Shown in pieces: positions 33,149 to 41,188 of a stretch of 64,000 nucleotides of DNA. Each line of letters starts with the position of its first letter. Within the stretch, counting starts at the first letter, position 1. The DNA is taken from positions 1-64,000 of the forward strand of contig CAYJKW010000004.1 of the NCBI GenBank assembly GCA_964370765.1. The letters run 5' to 3'. The translations under genes and the position numbers were made by a program. The stretch comes from CAYJBH01 sp964370765 (GTDB lineage Bacteria; Bacillota; Clostridia; Oscillospirales; Ruminococcaceae). The notes under the pieces were generated by a model. The model was not told where the DNA came from and did not search any database. It saw only the letters and a program-made list of their open reading frames with translations.

Positions 33149-34878
33149 TATTTATTGTTTTCTTTATCTCTTAATCTCATGTAATCCTCTTTTTCCTGTG
33201 GTTTAAAGCCCGCAGAAAGACTACTTCCGTAAACAGTGTAGGTGTTTTTGCCTATACTTTTCGAGTGGTACATAGCAAGATCTGCTGCATTAAATAGTGT
33301 TTCAAAATCCTTACCATCTTTTGGTGATACCGATATACCTATGCTACTTGATATCTCAATATCCACCCCGTTTTCGGCATGATACACCTTATTAATCTCA
33401 TCGCAAATTCTCATAGCCATCTTCGCAATTGAGGCCTCCGACATTGCATTTGTTAAAAACACTACAAATTCATCTCCGCCAACGCGCCCGACAATATCAT
33501 CCGATCTAAAGATAGTTAATACCTTTGCATAAACTTCACACAGAACATCATCACCTGCTGAGTGCCCCATGTTATCATTAATTCCCTTAAAGTTATCAAG
33601 GTCAAACATGTATAGCGCACCACCGTTGCCCTTGCTAATATAGTCGTCTACCTTTGATGCAAAGGTACCCTTATTAAATGCACCTGTAAGCGGGTCGGTC
33701 TCGGCAACCTGTTTTAACCTTAGGGATTCCTTCTTTTCGATATCGATTTCATCTATTGTGCAAACAGAGATAATATCGTTCGTATCCTCCTCACGGTGAG
33801 TATTTATCTGCATCCTATACCATAGATATTCATCTGCTACCGTAGTGACTCCGGTTTGTGATGCCGATGCCTTTATAGATTTTGAGCGATACTCTATTAC
33901 ACTTTCATTGATTCCTTTTTCGAAATTATCTATCAACGATTGTGAGCTTAACGTTTTAATATTCTTAATATCATCCGGATGCGTATACTCTTTTGACTGC
34001 GTTTCCAGAAATTCTGAAAATGTTGGAAGATGTTCGGTTGGTCTTTCTGTTGAACCTATTAACAATCTCGTAAGTATATCTTTTGTGCAGTTAACCTCTA
34101 TAATGATTAACGCAAGATTAAATACAGCCGAGGTTAGAACCCTATCCTTATCTATCTTATCCTCTAAAACCTTTGTTTTTTCTCGGTACAAACCCAAGTT
34201 AAAAACTGCAATTAGCATTAATAACATTATATAGAAGAAAAGTAGCATGAAGGCAACAATTACAATCTCCTGTACCGAAAGTATTAATGAATAATAATCC
34301 ACACGGAATATATAGGAGTTAAATATGATATACAGGACTAAAAGCAATGTAAGGGATAAAAGACCTCTATAAAAAGACTTGCTTTCCATTATCTTCTTTA
34401 CAGTGCTCATTGGAATTAGAAGAATAAATAGTAGTAATGCGATTATCTGTATCGCAAAGGAACCTAAATTTATATAAGATACATATTCGGCGCTATAGTT
34501 TATGTCGTGCATAGATATTTTGTAAGCTATTGAGACTGATGGGATAAGAATAGATCGAATCACAAACAGATGTAACAGCGACCCTATTCCAACACCGAAT
34601 ATTCCGGTTACTCTACCCTTAAAAAGCAAAAACAACTCAAAGATCAAAAGCCCTACACATGCAAAATAGGGAGTTGCGGTGCTGCTGTGCACCGACGATA
34701 AAAAAATCGGTGATATTAATCCATTGACTATACAGACAATGAAAATTGAAGCCCTGTGAAACCTAGTGCCATCGCTTAATATATCACACAGTTTAAAGTT
34801 TAAAAAGGAGTGAACCGATATAATTATAAATGCAATAACATAATATGATATGTCAACATTATTAAGCATATAAAGCAC
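33148..34878 (-). CDS. membrane diguanylate cyclase (GGDEF domain)
   Basis: 576 residues: about seven N-terminal membrane helices (residues about 8-235), a PAS-like linker, and a C-terminal GGDEF domain. The active-site GGDEF is intact in GRVGGDEFVVFL, and RSDD lies five residues before it, the position of the RxxD inhibitory site, so the enzyme is probably active and product-inhibited. It makes c-di-GMP at the membrane, likely in response to a signal sensed by the helices. It follows gatB (set 2) by only 12 bases, an unusual neighbour. Confidence 0.92.
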   Translation of the reverse strand: MLYMLNNVDISYYVIAFIIISVHSFLNFKLCDILSDGTRFHRASIFIVCIVNGLISPIFLSSVHSSTATPYFACVGLLIFELFLLFKGRVTGIFGVGIGSLLHLFVIRSILIPSVSIAYKISMHDINYSAEYVSYINLGSFAIQIIALLLFILLIPMSTVKKIMESKSFYRGLLSLTLLLVLYIIFNSYIFRVDYYSLILSVQEIVIVAFMLLFFYIMLLMLIAVFNLGLYREKTKVLEDKIDKDRVLTSAVFNLALIIIEVNCTKDILTRLLIGSTERPTEHLPTFSEFLETQSKEYTHPDDIKNIKTLSSQSLIDNFEKGINESVIEYRSKSIKASASQTGVTTVADEYLWYRMQINTHREEDTNDIISVCTIDEIDIEKKESLRLKQVAETDPLTGAFNKGTFASKVDDYISKGNGGALYMFDLDNFKGINDNMGHSAGDDVLCEVYAKVLTIFRSDDIVGRVGGDEFVVFLTNAMSEASIAKMAMRICDEINKVYHAENGVDIEISSSIGISVSPKDGKDFETLFNAADLAMYHSKSIGKNTYTVYGSSLSAGFKPQEKEDYMRLRDKENNK

Positions 34879-34890
34879 TCCTTTCGTGAG

Positions 34891-36318
34891 TTAGTTTTCC
34901 AATAGTTTTGTTATAATCTCGTTAACAACAATAGGGTTTCCTTTTCCAGAGGTCTTGGCCATAACCTGCCCAACTATTGCCTTAAAGGCATTTGTTTTAC
35001 CACTTTTATAGTCCGTTACAAGCTTTTCTGATTTTTCCAATACCTCTTTAACATAGGTTGTCAAGATATCCTTATCACTTATCTGTGCCATATCATTATC
35101 ATCTACGTATTCTTTAACGCTACAGCTACCCTTTTCCCATAAGTCTTTAATTAGTCTTTTTCCTACACTGCTATTAACATACCCGGTACCGATAAGTTCA
35201 GCAATTTCACCTATAACATCCTCATCAATATTCGGAGATACATCCTCCCCCTCTACCATCTTTAAAACATCACCTATCATAAGGTTTGCTAATATCTTGG
35301 TATGGGACGTTTTTTTAGCAGCTGATTCAAAGTAGTTTGCAATATTCATATCATTTGTTAATAGTTCGGCATCATAAGATGTTAATCCGTAACTCTTAAC
35401 ATATATTTCCTTACGTGCATCAGGCAACATTGGTATTGTAGCACCAATCTCGTCGATTTTTTGTTTTGTGCTCACTATCGGTAGTAAGTCTGGATCCGGA
35501 AAGTAGCGATAATCGTTTGCATCTTCCTTTTTTCTCATCGAGAAGGTTTTACCGTTAGACTGGTCAAAACGTCGTGTTTCCTGTACTACCTGCTCACCTT
35601 TTTCTACAAGTTCTATCTGCCTTTTATATTCATAGTCAATTGCCTTTAATATAAACTGGAATGAGTTAAGGTTCTTCATCTCGGTACGGGTTCCAAACTG
35701 CTCAGCACCTTTTTTTCTTATCGAAAGATTAACGTCACAGCGAAGTGAACCTTCGTTCATCCTACAGTCGGAAATATCGGTATAAAGTAGAATAGCACGT
35801 AGCTTTTTAAAGTAGGCTACAGCTTCATCTGCACTGCGAATATCCGGCTCTGAAACAATTTCAATAAGTGGCACACCACAGCGGTTGCAGTCTATCATTG
35901 TACCCTGTTTTTCGTCATGTACCAGTTTACCTGCATCCTCCTCTATATGGATACGGGTTATACCTATGGCTTTTGTGCCTTTATCTGTCTCTATCTCCAG
36001 CTTACCTTCGTAGCATAACGGCAGATCATACTGTGATATCTGATATGCCTTAGGCAGATCGGGATAAAAGTAGTTTTTTCTATCCTGTTTTGAAAAGCTG
36101 CCAATCTTACAACCTGTTGCAAGGCCGGCCTTTATCGCATAATTAACAACCTGCTCGTTTAAAACCGGTAATGTTCCGGGCATACCCAAACAAACAGGGC
36201 AAACCTGTGTATTTGGCTCGGCTCCAAATTTTGTAGGGCAACTACAGAAAATTTTTGTTTCGGTGCTAAGCTCACAATGAACCTCAAGGCCTATAACCAT
36301 CTCATAATCTTTAATCAT
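34891..36318 (-). CDS. gatB: Asp/Glu-tRNA amidotransferase subunit B (set 2)
   Basis: 475 residues, full-length GatB. It has the MVIGLEVHCELST opening, the zinc region CSCPTKFGAEPNTQVCPVC, RKNYFYPDLPKAYQISQYDLP and the YqeY-like tail AIVGQVMAKTSGKGNP. It is clearly homologous to but well diverged from the set-1 GatB (21956-23395). Its start overlaps the gatA stop by one base. Its partner GatC is fused to AspRS two genes upstream, so this complex may act mainly on Asp-tRNA(Asn). Confidence 0.97.
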   Translation of the reverse strand: MIKDYEMVIGLEVHCELSTETKIFCSCPTKFGAEPNTQVCPVCLGMPGTLPVLNEQVVNYAIKAGLATGCKIGSFSKQDRKNYFYPDLPKAYQISQYDLPLCYEGKLEIETDKGTKAIGITRIHIEEDAGKLVHDEKQGTMIDCNRCGVPLIEIVSEPDIRSADEAVAYFKKLRAILLYTDISDCRMNEGSLRCDVNLSIRKKGAEQFGTRTEMKNLNSFQFILKAIDYEYKRQIELVEKGEQVVQETRRFDQSNGKTFSMRKKEDANDYRYFPDPDLLPIVSTKQKIDEIGATIPMLPDARKEIYVKSYGLTSYDAELLTNDMNIANYFESAAKKTSHTKILANLMIGDVLKMVEGEDVSPNIDEDVIGEIAELIGTGYVNSSVGKRLIKDLWEKGSCSVKEYVDDNDMAQISDKDILTTYVKEVLEKSEKLVTDYKSGKTNAFKAIVGQVMAKTSGKGNPIVVNEIITKLLEN

Positions 36319-37790
36319 TATTTAATGCCTCCCTGCACCTTATTAACATGATATATGTCTGTCTCCTGCTCATATGCATTTCCAACCCTATACAATGTTG
36401 ATTCACTGAATGCATCGCCAATAAGTTGCATGCCAAGCGGTAGGCCATCTTTATTCTCACCACAAGGTATTGCGATGGACGGTAAGCCTGCAATGTTTAC
36501 CGGCACTGTGCATATATCGCCCATATACATCTCAAGTGGAGTTTCGGTTTTCTCCCCCAGTTTATAGGATGCTGTCGGTGCAACCGGTGAAAGTATGCAC
36601 TGATAGTCACCAAATACCTTTGCAAAATCATTCATCAGCAAAGTTCTAACCTGCAAGGCTTTCTTGTAATAGGCATCATAGTAGCCGGAACTTAAGGCAA
36701 ACGATCCTAACATAATACGCCTTTTAACCTCTTTGCCAAAGCCCTCGCTACGTGATTTTTTGTAAAGCTCCTCTATATCTGCAAAATCATCGGCGCGATA
36801 GCCATAACGTATTCCATCAAATCGTGCAAGGTTTGATGATGCTTCGGCACTGGAAATTACATAATAGGCAGGAAGCGCCAGCTCCAGCGATGGAATCGAA
36901 ACCTCCGTTATGCTTGCGCCAAGTTTTTCATAAACCTTAGCGGCGTTAAGCACGGCAGTGCGCACCTCGTCCGAAATACCCTCGCCGAAATACTCCTTTG
37001 GAAGTGCAATTTTCAAGCCTTTTACTCCAGCGCTAAGCTCGGCTGTAAAATCACCATATTCTCTATTAACAGAGGTGCTATCTTTTTCATCGTATCCGGT
37101 TATCGCATTTAATACCACAGCATTATCTGCAACGCTCTTTGTTACGGGTCCAATCTGATCAAGGGAGGAGGCAAATGCAATAAGCCCATTTCTAGATACT
37201 GTACCGTAGGTGGGTTTCATTCCTACAACACCGCAAAAGGATGCCGGTTGTCTAATAGAACCGCCGGTATCGGATCCAAGGGTAAACACAGCCTCATCTG
37301 CTGCAACTGCGGCAGCTGAACCACCTGAGCTTCCCCCTGGGACATAATCGGTGTTCCTAGGATTTTTTGTTACCTTAAAGTACGAGTTCTCGGTGGTGGA
37401 TCCCATCGCAAACTCGTCCATATTTAGCTTTCCGAGCATCACAATATCCTCGGAATTAAGTCTATCCATTACATGGGCATCATAGGGTGGAATAAAGTTT
37501 TCCAGCATCTTAGATGCACAGCTTGTTCTAACATCCTTTGTACAGATATTATCTTTAATACCACAAGGAATTCCGGCAAGCGAGGGTAGTGTTTCCCCTG
37601 CAGCCCTTTTAGTATCAATCTCTTTTGCCTTACTTATTGCATGATCATATGTGTTGGTTATATAGGCACCAATCACACCATCGTTGGAATTGATATTATT
37701 AATGTATGCCTCGGTCAGCTCCTGTGAGGAGATTTCTTTATTCGCTAATTTGCTTTGAAGTTCAATTAGTGTTAATTTAGTTAATTCCAT
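36318..37790 (-). CDS. gatA: Asp/Glu-tRNA amidotransferase subunit A (set 2)
   Basis: 490 residues. The amidase-signature Lys-Ser-Ser residues are visible in CGIKDNICTKD, PGGSSGGSAAAV and GSDTGGSIRQPAS. It supplies ammonia from glutamine (or asparagine) to the GatB site. It follows the aspS-gatC fusion by 10 bases and overlaps gatB by one, so all of set 2 is one transcript. It is diverged from the set-1 GatA throughout, which argues against recent duplication. Confidence 0.97.
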   Translation of the reverse strand: MELTKLTLIELQSKLANKEISSQELTEAYINNINSNDGVIGAYITNTYDHAISKAKEIDTKRAAGETLPSLAGIPCGIKDNICTKDVRTSCASKMLENFIPPYDAHVMDRLNSEDIVMLGKLNMDEFAMGSTTENSYFKVTKNPRNTDYVPGGSSGGSAAAVAADEAVFTLGSDTGGSIRQPASFCGVVGMKPTYGTVSRNGLIAFASSLDQIGPVTKSVADNAVVLNAITGYDEKDSTSVNREYGDFTAELSAGVKGLKIALPKEYFGEGISDEVRTAVLNAAKVYEKLGASITEVSIPSLELALPAYYVISSAEASSNLARFDGIRYGYRADDFADIEELYKKSRSEGFGKEVKRRIMLGSFALSSGYYDAYYKKALQVRTLLMNDFAKVFGDYQCILSPVAPTASYKLGEKTETPLEMYMGDICTVPVNIAGLPSIAIPCGENKDGLPLGMQLIGDAFSESTLYRVGNAYEQETDIYHVNKVQGGIK

Positions 37791-37800
37791 CTACTCACCC

Positions 37801-39879
37801 CTACTCTATAACCTTAGGCACAGTAATATAGCCATCAAACTTAGTTGCGGCATTATTTAAAAGTGCTTCTCTATTCTCTTTATTGGTAACAACATCTGCC
37901 CTGAAAACATTTTCCATCGGGATAACATGCGCTGTAGTATCTACTCCGTCGGTATTGGCTCCGCTTAATTGATTTGCAAAATCAATAATAGCCTCCATCT
38001 CGGGTCCCATTGTCACCTTCTCCTCGGCAGTTAGGGTAAGTCTGGCAAGGTGCGCCACATTCTCAACATCTATATGTTGCTGTGCCTTTTTTTGCTTTGC
38101 TGATATTTCGGCTGCAAGCTCACCGCCTAAAGACAGCTCTAATATTTCAAGTTGTTCGGCATCTACCAAGTTAGGAGCCTCGGTCATCAAGCAGGATGCA
38201 TCCTTAACCTTAGGAAATGCAATAACATCTCTAAGTGATTGTGCGCCTACCATTAGCATAACTAAACGATCAAGACCAAAGGCAAATCCTCCGTGCGGTG
38301 GTGTTCCGTAACTAAAAGCATTTACCATGAATCCGAAACGATCTTCTATCTCGGCCTCGTTAAATCCAAGGGCTAAAAACATCTGTTGCTGAACATCCTT
38401 ATTATAGATACGGATGCTACCGCTACCTAATTCTATACCGTTTAATACAATATCGTAGGCCTGAGCCCTTACTCTACCGGGATCGGAAAACAGGTACTGT
38501 ACATCCTCCTCATACGGCATTGTGAAGGGATGATGCATTGCAATAAATCTGTCATCTTCTTCAGAGTATTCGAACTGTGGAAAGTCAGTTACGAACAACA
38601 TCTTAAAGTCATCTTTTTTTCTTAAGCCAAATATGTCTGCTATATCTATACGAAGATTTCCAAGTGTTCTGCGAACCACATTTAATTTATCAGCACAAAA
38701 TAGTATGAAGTCGCCAGGCTTTGCATCCATAGCCTTTAGTATTGCATCCACATCATCCTTCGAGAGGAATTTAGTCAACAATGAGTAAACCTCACCGTCA
38801 GGACGTATTGCTATCCAGGCCATTCCTTTTGCGCCGTAGGATATAGCTTTTTCGGTAAGTGCTTCAACATCACTACGGTTGTAGTCAGGCCAATTCTTAA
38901 CATTGATACCTCTAACAACGCCACCTGATTTTGTAACATTTTTAAATACGGTAAACTCACATTTTTTTGCGATCTCTGTCAGATCTACTATCGGTAGATC
39001 AAACCTTAAGTCCGGCTTATCACTACCGTATCTGTCCATTGCATCTATCCAGCTTATACGTTGAAATGGTTCTGCAAAGTCAATATTCATAGCCCCTTTG
39101 AAGATATATTTAAACATATTTTCAAGATGGCAAAGTATATCCTCCTGCTCAATAAAGGACATTTCCATATCAACCTGTGTAAACTCCGGTTGGCGATCTG
39201 CCCTTAAATCCTCATCCCTAAAACAACGAGCAACCTGATAGTATTTATCTATTCCACCAACCATAAGAAGCTGTTTGAATATCTGTGGGGATTGAGGAAG
39301 TGCATAGAATGTACCCTTATGAACCCTACTTGGCACAAGGTAATCCCTTGCACCTTCCGGTGTGCTTTTGGTTAGCATGGGGGTTTCTACGGCAATAAAG
39401 CCATCGTTATCAAGATAGTCCTGTGTAAGTTTTTGAACCTTATGCCTAAACTTTAGATTGTTGTATATTTCCTGCCTACGGATATCTAAGAATCTATATT
39501 TTAATCTTAAATCTTCCCTAACGTTATCCTCATCAAGAGAAAACGGTAGTGTTTGCGCCTGAGATAAAACCTTAATCTCCTCGGCAAACAGCTCTACTGT
39601 GCCAGTAGAAATCTTAGCGTTTACCGTATCATCCGCTCTTAGTTGTACGATGCCTTTAAGCTGTACAACAGATTGGTTTTTTAAACCTTCCACCTGCAAG
39701 AATGCATCACTCTGCATATTTTCGGCATTACAAACCACCTGAAGTGTACCTTCTCTATCCTTTAAGTCGATAAAGATAACACCACCCATGTCCCGTTTTG
39801 TCTGTACCCAACCGGCTACAATTATCTGGGATCCGATATGTTTTTCTCTGATTTCTCCGCAATAAGCAGTTCTTAACAT
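37801..39879 (-). CDS. AspRS-GatC fusion protein
   Basis: 692 residues in one uninterrupted frame. Residues 1-590 are a complete bacterial-type aspartyl-tRNA synthetase: OB-fold anticodon domain (VAGWVQTKRDMGGVIFIDLKDREG region), class II motifs with TPEGARDYLVPSR, QSPQIFKQLLM and FRDEDLRADRQPEFTQVD, the GAD insertion, and GFAFGLDRLVMLM. Residues about 602-692 are a complete GatC (HIDVENVAHLARLTLTAEEK, DFANQLSG, ENVFRADVV). The joint reads SAKQKKAQQ, a charged linker. The set-2 operon has no separate gatC. The fusion would carry Asp-tRNA(Asn) straight to amidation, assuming the AspRS charges tRNA(Asn). Confidence 0.95.
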   Translation of the reverse strand: MLRTAYCGEIREKHIGSQIIVAGWVQTKRDMGGVIFIDLKDREGTLQVVCNAENMQSDAFLQVEGLKNQSVVQLKGIVQLRADDTVNAKISTGTVELFAEEIKVLSQAQTLPFSLDEDNVREDLRLKYRFLDIRRQEIYNNLKFRHKVQKLTQDYLDNDGFIAVETPMLTKSTPEGARDYLVPSRVHKGTFYALPQSPQIFKQLLMVGGIDKYYQVARCFRDEDLRADRQPEFTQVDMEMSFIEQEDILCHLENMFKYIFKGAMNIDFAEPFQRISWIDAMDRYGSDKPDLRFDLPIVDLTEIAKKCEFTVFKNVTKSGGVVRGINVKNWPDYNRSDVEALTEKAISYGAKGMAWIAIRPDGEVYSLLTKFLSKDDVDAILKAMDAKPGDFILFCADKLNVVRRTLGNLRIDIADIFGLRKKDDFKMLFVTDFPQFEYSEEDDRFIAMHHPFTMPYEEDVQYLFSDPGRVRAQAYDIVLNGIELGSGSIRIYNKDVQQQMFLALGFNEAEIEDRFGFMVNAFSYGTPPHGGFAFGLDRLVMLMVGAQSLRDVIAFPKVKDASCLMTEAPNLVDAEQLEILELSLGGELAAEISAKQKKAQQHIDVENVAHLARLTLTAEEKVTMGPEMEAIIDFANQLSGANTDGVDTTAHVIPMENVFRADVVTNKENREALLNNAATKFDGYITVPKVIE

Positions 39880-39906
39880 TGATTATTCTTCCTTTCGCCT
39901 CTATGC

Positions 39907-40055
39907 AAAAAAAGACCTACGTCCCAAAATATGGGACGAAAGTCCTGTCATTCCTTCTGGGTGCCGCCCAATAAAGCATATTAATATAACCTACAGGTTA
40001 GCCGAACAGACATAAACAGCCTTGTAATTATAGGCAAATTCACCATGTCGTCTTT
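39907..40055 (-). ncRNA. T-box-like leader RNA with terminator upstream of aspS-gatC
   Basis: From a promoter at 40090-40062 the minus-strand leader runs about 175 bases to the gene. Near its end lies TGGGCGGCACC (39970-39960), laid out as the T-box core AGGG-UGGN-ACC, then a terminator: CTTTCGTCCCA with TGGGACGTAGG and seven T (39945-39907). TGGG could pair with the terminator's CCCA, the switch used by T-boxes. The bulge CGGC would match a tRNA with discriminator G73, as tRNA(Asp) and tRNA(Asn) have, except that the U pairing with A76 is C. No stem I specifier loop could be identified, and the leader is short. Confidence 0.5.
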
Positions 40056-40061
40056 ACAGTA

Positions 40062-40090
40062 ATTTTACAACAATTTTGTAGTTATGTCAA
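40062..40090 (-). promoter_or_regulatory. SigA promoter of the aspS-gatC-gatA-gatB-GGDEF operon
   Basis: Minus strand: TTGACA (40090-40085), a 17-base spacer, TAAAAT (40067-40062). It begins 8 bases beyond the stop codon of the upstream asparaginase gene, so the operon can be expressed independently of it. Confidence 0.75.
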
Positions 40091-40098
40091 TAGTTAGC

Positions 40099-41103
40099 CT
40101 AACAAATAAACTCACCGCAGATATTTTTTTTCATAAACTCTGATAGTTTTTCACCGCTAAACCCAAGTGTATGTGCAACAACAGCCTTGACATATGTCAT
40201 CTCTGCAGTTAACCCATATACCGATATTGCATTTAATGCATTAGCGCTCTCGTATAAAGGTTTGCCCTCTCTTCTTGGTGTTAATATTACATCCACACCG
40301 ATATTATCACATTGTTTTAAAAATTCAGTGGTAGAGAATGAAGGTTCTGACAACTGTGTGCATGCTGTCTGTGAATGGTAGAGACAGTGAACAACAATCT
40401 TTACATCATTATTTAGCCTCACTGACGAATAATCTAATCCGACATAAGGTTTAAGCATTATCACACCATTCTTTAGTGTTGGCAGTATATCAAGGTCAAT
40501 CGGACTTTTATCAATTTTGTGATTTGGTAAACTATTTCCACAGGTAATATCAGCCATATCATTGCTAAAAAAATCGTCTGTATAGGTATTACACTGCTTT
40601 AGATGTGCGGCAAGGTGCAGATATATATTATCATCCGAATTTTTGTAAACCACATATGTTCCCGGAGTTATACCGTCACAAACTAGCTCGACCGATCGTC
40701 TAAAATTAATATTGCCGTTTGCATCATTTGTATCTAGTGGAAGGTTGCTGGACACCAAAAAAACAGGAACATTAACCCCTGAGAGGGCAAGTGATAAAAA
40801 GCACGCTGTATAAGCAAGTGTATCGGTACCATGTGCGACGATAACACCCTTGTAGTCATCAATGTTAATTTCTTTTAATTTTCTTAATAGCTTGCTCCAA
40901 CACTCTATAGTCATATTTTCACTAAGAACCTCCATCACCACCTCTGTCTCAAACTGTTGCTGTGCATGATGCGAGTTTGAGGTTGCAAAATTCTGAACTA
41001 ACAGTGTTTTAGCCTTGTTCATATTAACGGATCTATTTAAATTATCAACATCACCGCTTGAACATATAGTCCCACCGGTTAGTAATAAAAGTATCTTTTT
41101 CAT
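40099..41103 (-). CDS. asparaginase (type I-like, cytoplasmic)
   Basis: 334 residues from ATG 41103 (AAGGAGAG upstream; the longer frame to 41139 has none). KKILLLLTGGTICSSG holds the first catalytic Thr in TGGT, and VIVAHGTDTLAYTA (about 86-99) is the second signature, HGTDT. LVSSNLPLDTNDANG follows as in asparaginases. There is no signal peptide, so it acts in the cytoplasm on asparagine, producing aspartate and ammonia. It lies directly upstream of the aspS-gatC operon and divergent from the recombinase, linking asparagine turnover to tRNA(Asn) charging by context only. Confidence 0.88.
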   Translation of the reverse strand: MKKILLLLTGGTICSSGDVDNLNRSVNMNKAKTLLVQNFATSNSHHAQQQFETEVVMEVLSENMTIECWSKLLRKLKEINIDDYKGVIVAHGTDTLAYTACFLSLALSGVNVPVFLVSSNLPLDTNDANGNINFRRSVELVCDGITPGTYVVYKNSDDNIYLHLAAHLKQCNTYTDDFFSNDMADITCGNSLPNHKIDKSPIDLDILPTLKNGVIMLKPYVGLDYSSVRLNNDVKIVVHCLYHSQTACTQLSEPSFSTTEFLKQCDNIGVDVILTPRREGKPLYESANALNAISVYGLTAEMTYVKAVVAHTLGFSGEKLSEFMKKNICGEFIC

Positions 41104-41127
41104 CAACTCTCTCCTTAGTTTTATTGA

Positions 41128-41144
41128 TAGTATTGACAATACTA
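41128..41144. promoter_or_regulatory. 17-bp palindrome between asparaginase and recombinase genes
   Basis: TAGTATTG-A-CAATACTA is a perfect palindrome (8-base arms). It covers the -35 box of the plus-strand promoter and lies just downstream of a minus-strand TATAAT (41152-41147), so one bound protein could control both genes. Confidence 0.5.
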
Positions 41145-41161
41145 ATATTATACTATACTAT
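41133..41161 (+). promoter_or_regulatory. SigA promoter of the Xer-type recombinase
   Basis: TTGACA (41133-41138), 17 bases, TACTAT (41156-41161). The leader to ATG 41189 is about 20 bases. The -35 box lies inside the palindrome at 41128-41144. Confidence 0.55.
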
Positions 41162-41188
41162 GAAATTAATTATTTATGCAGGAATATT

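Noticed and set aside
41015..41188. 58-residue N-terminal extension of the Xer-type recombinase
   Set aside because: The extension covers the asparaginase start and the shared promoter; no SD at 41015, whereas ATG 41189 has AGGA and gives a normal-length protein.
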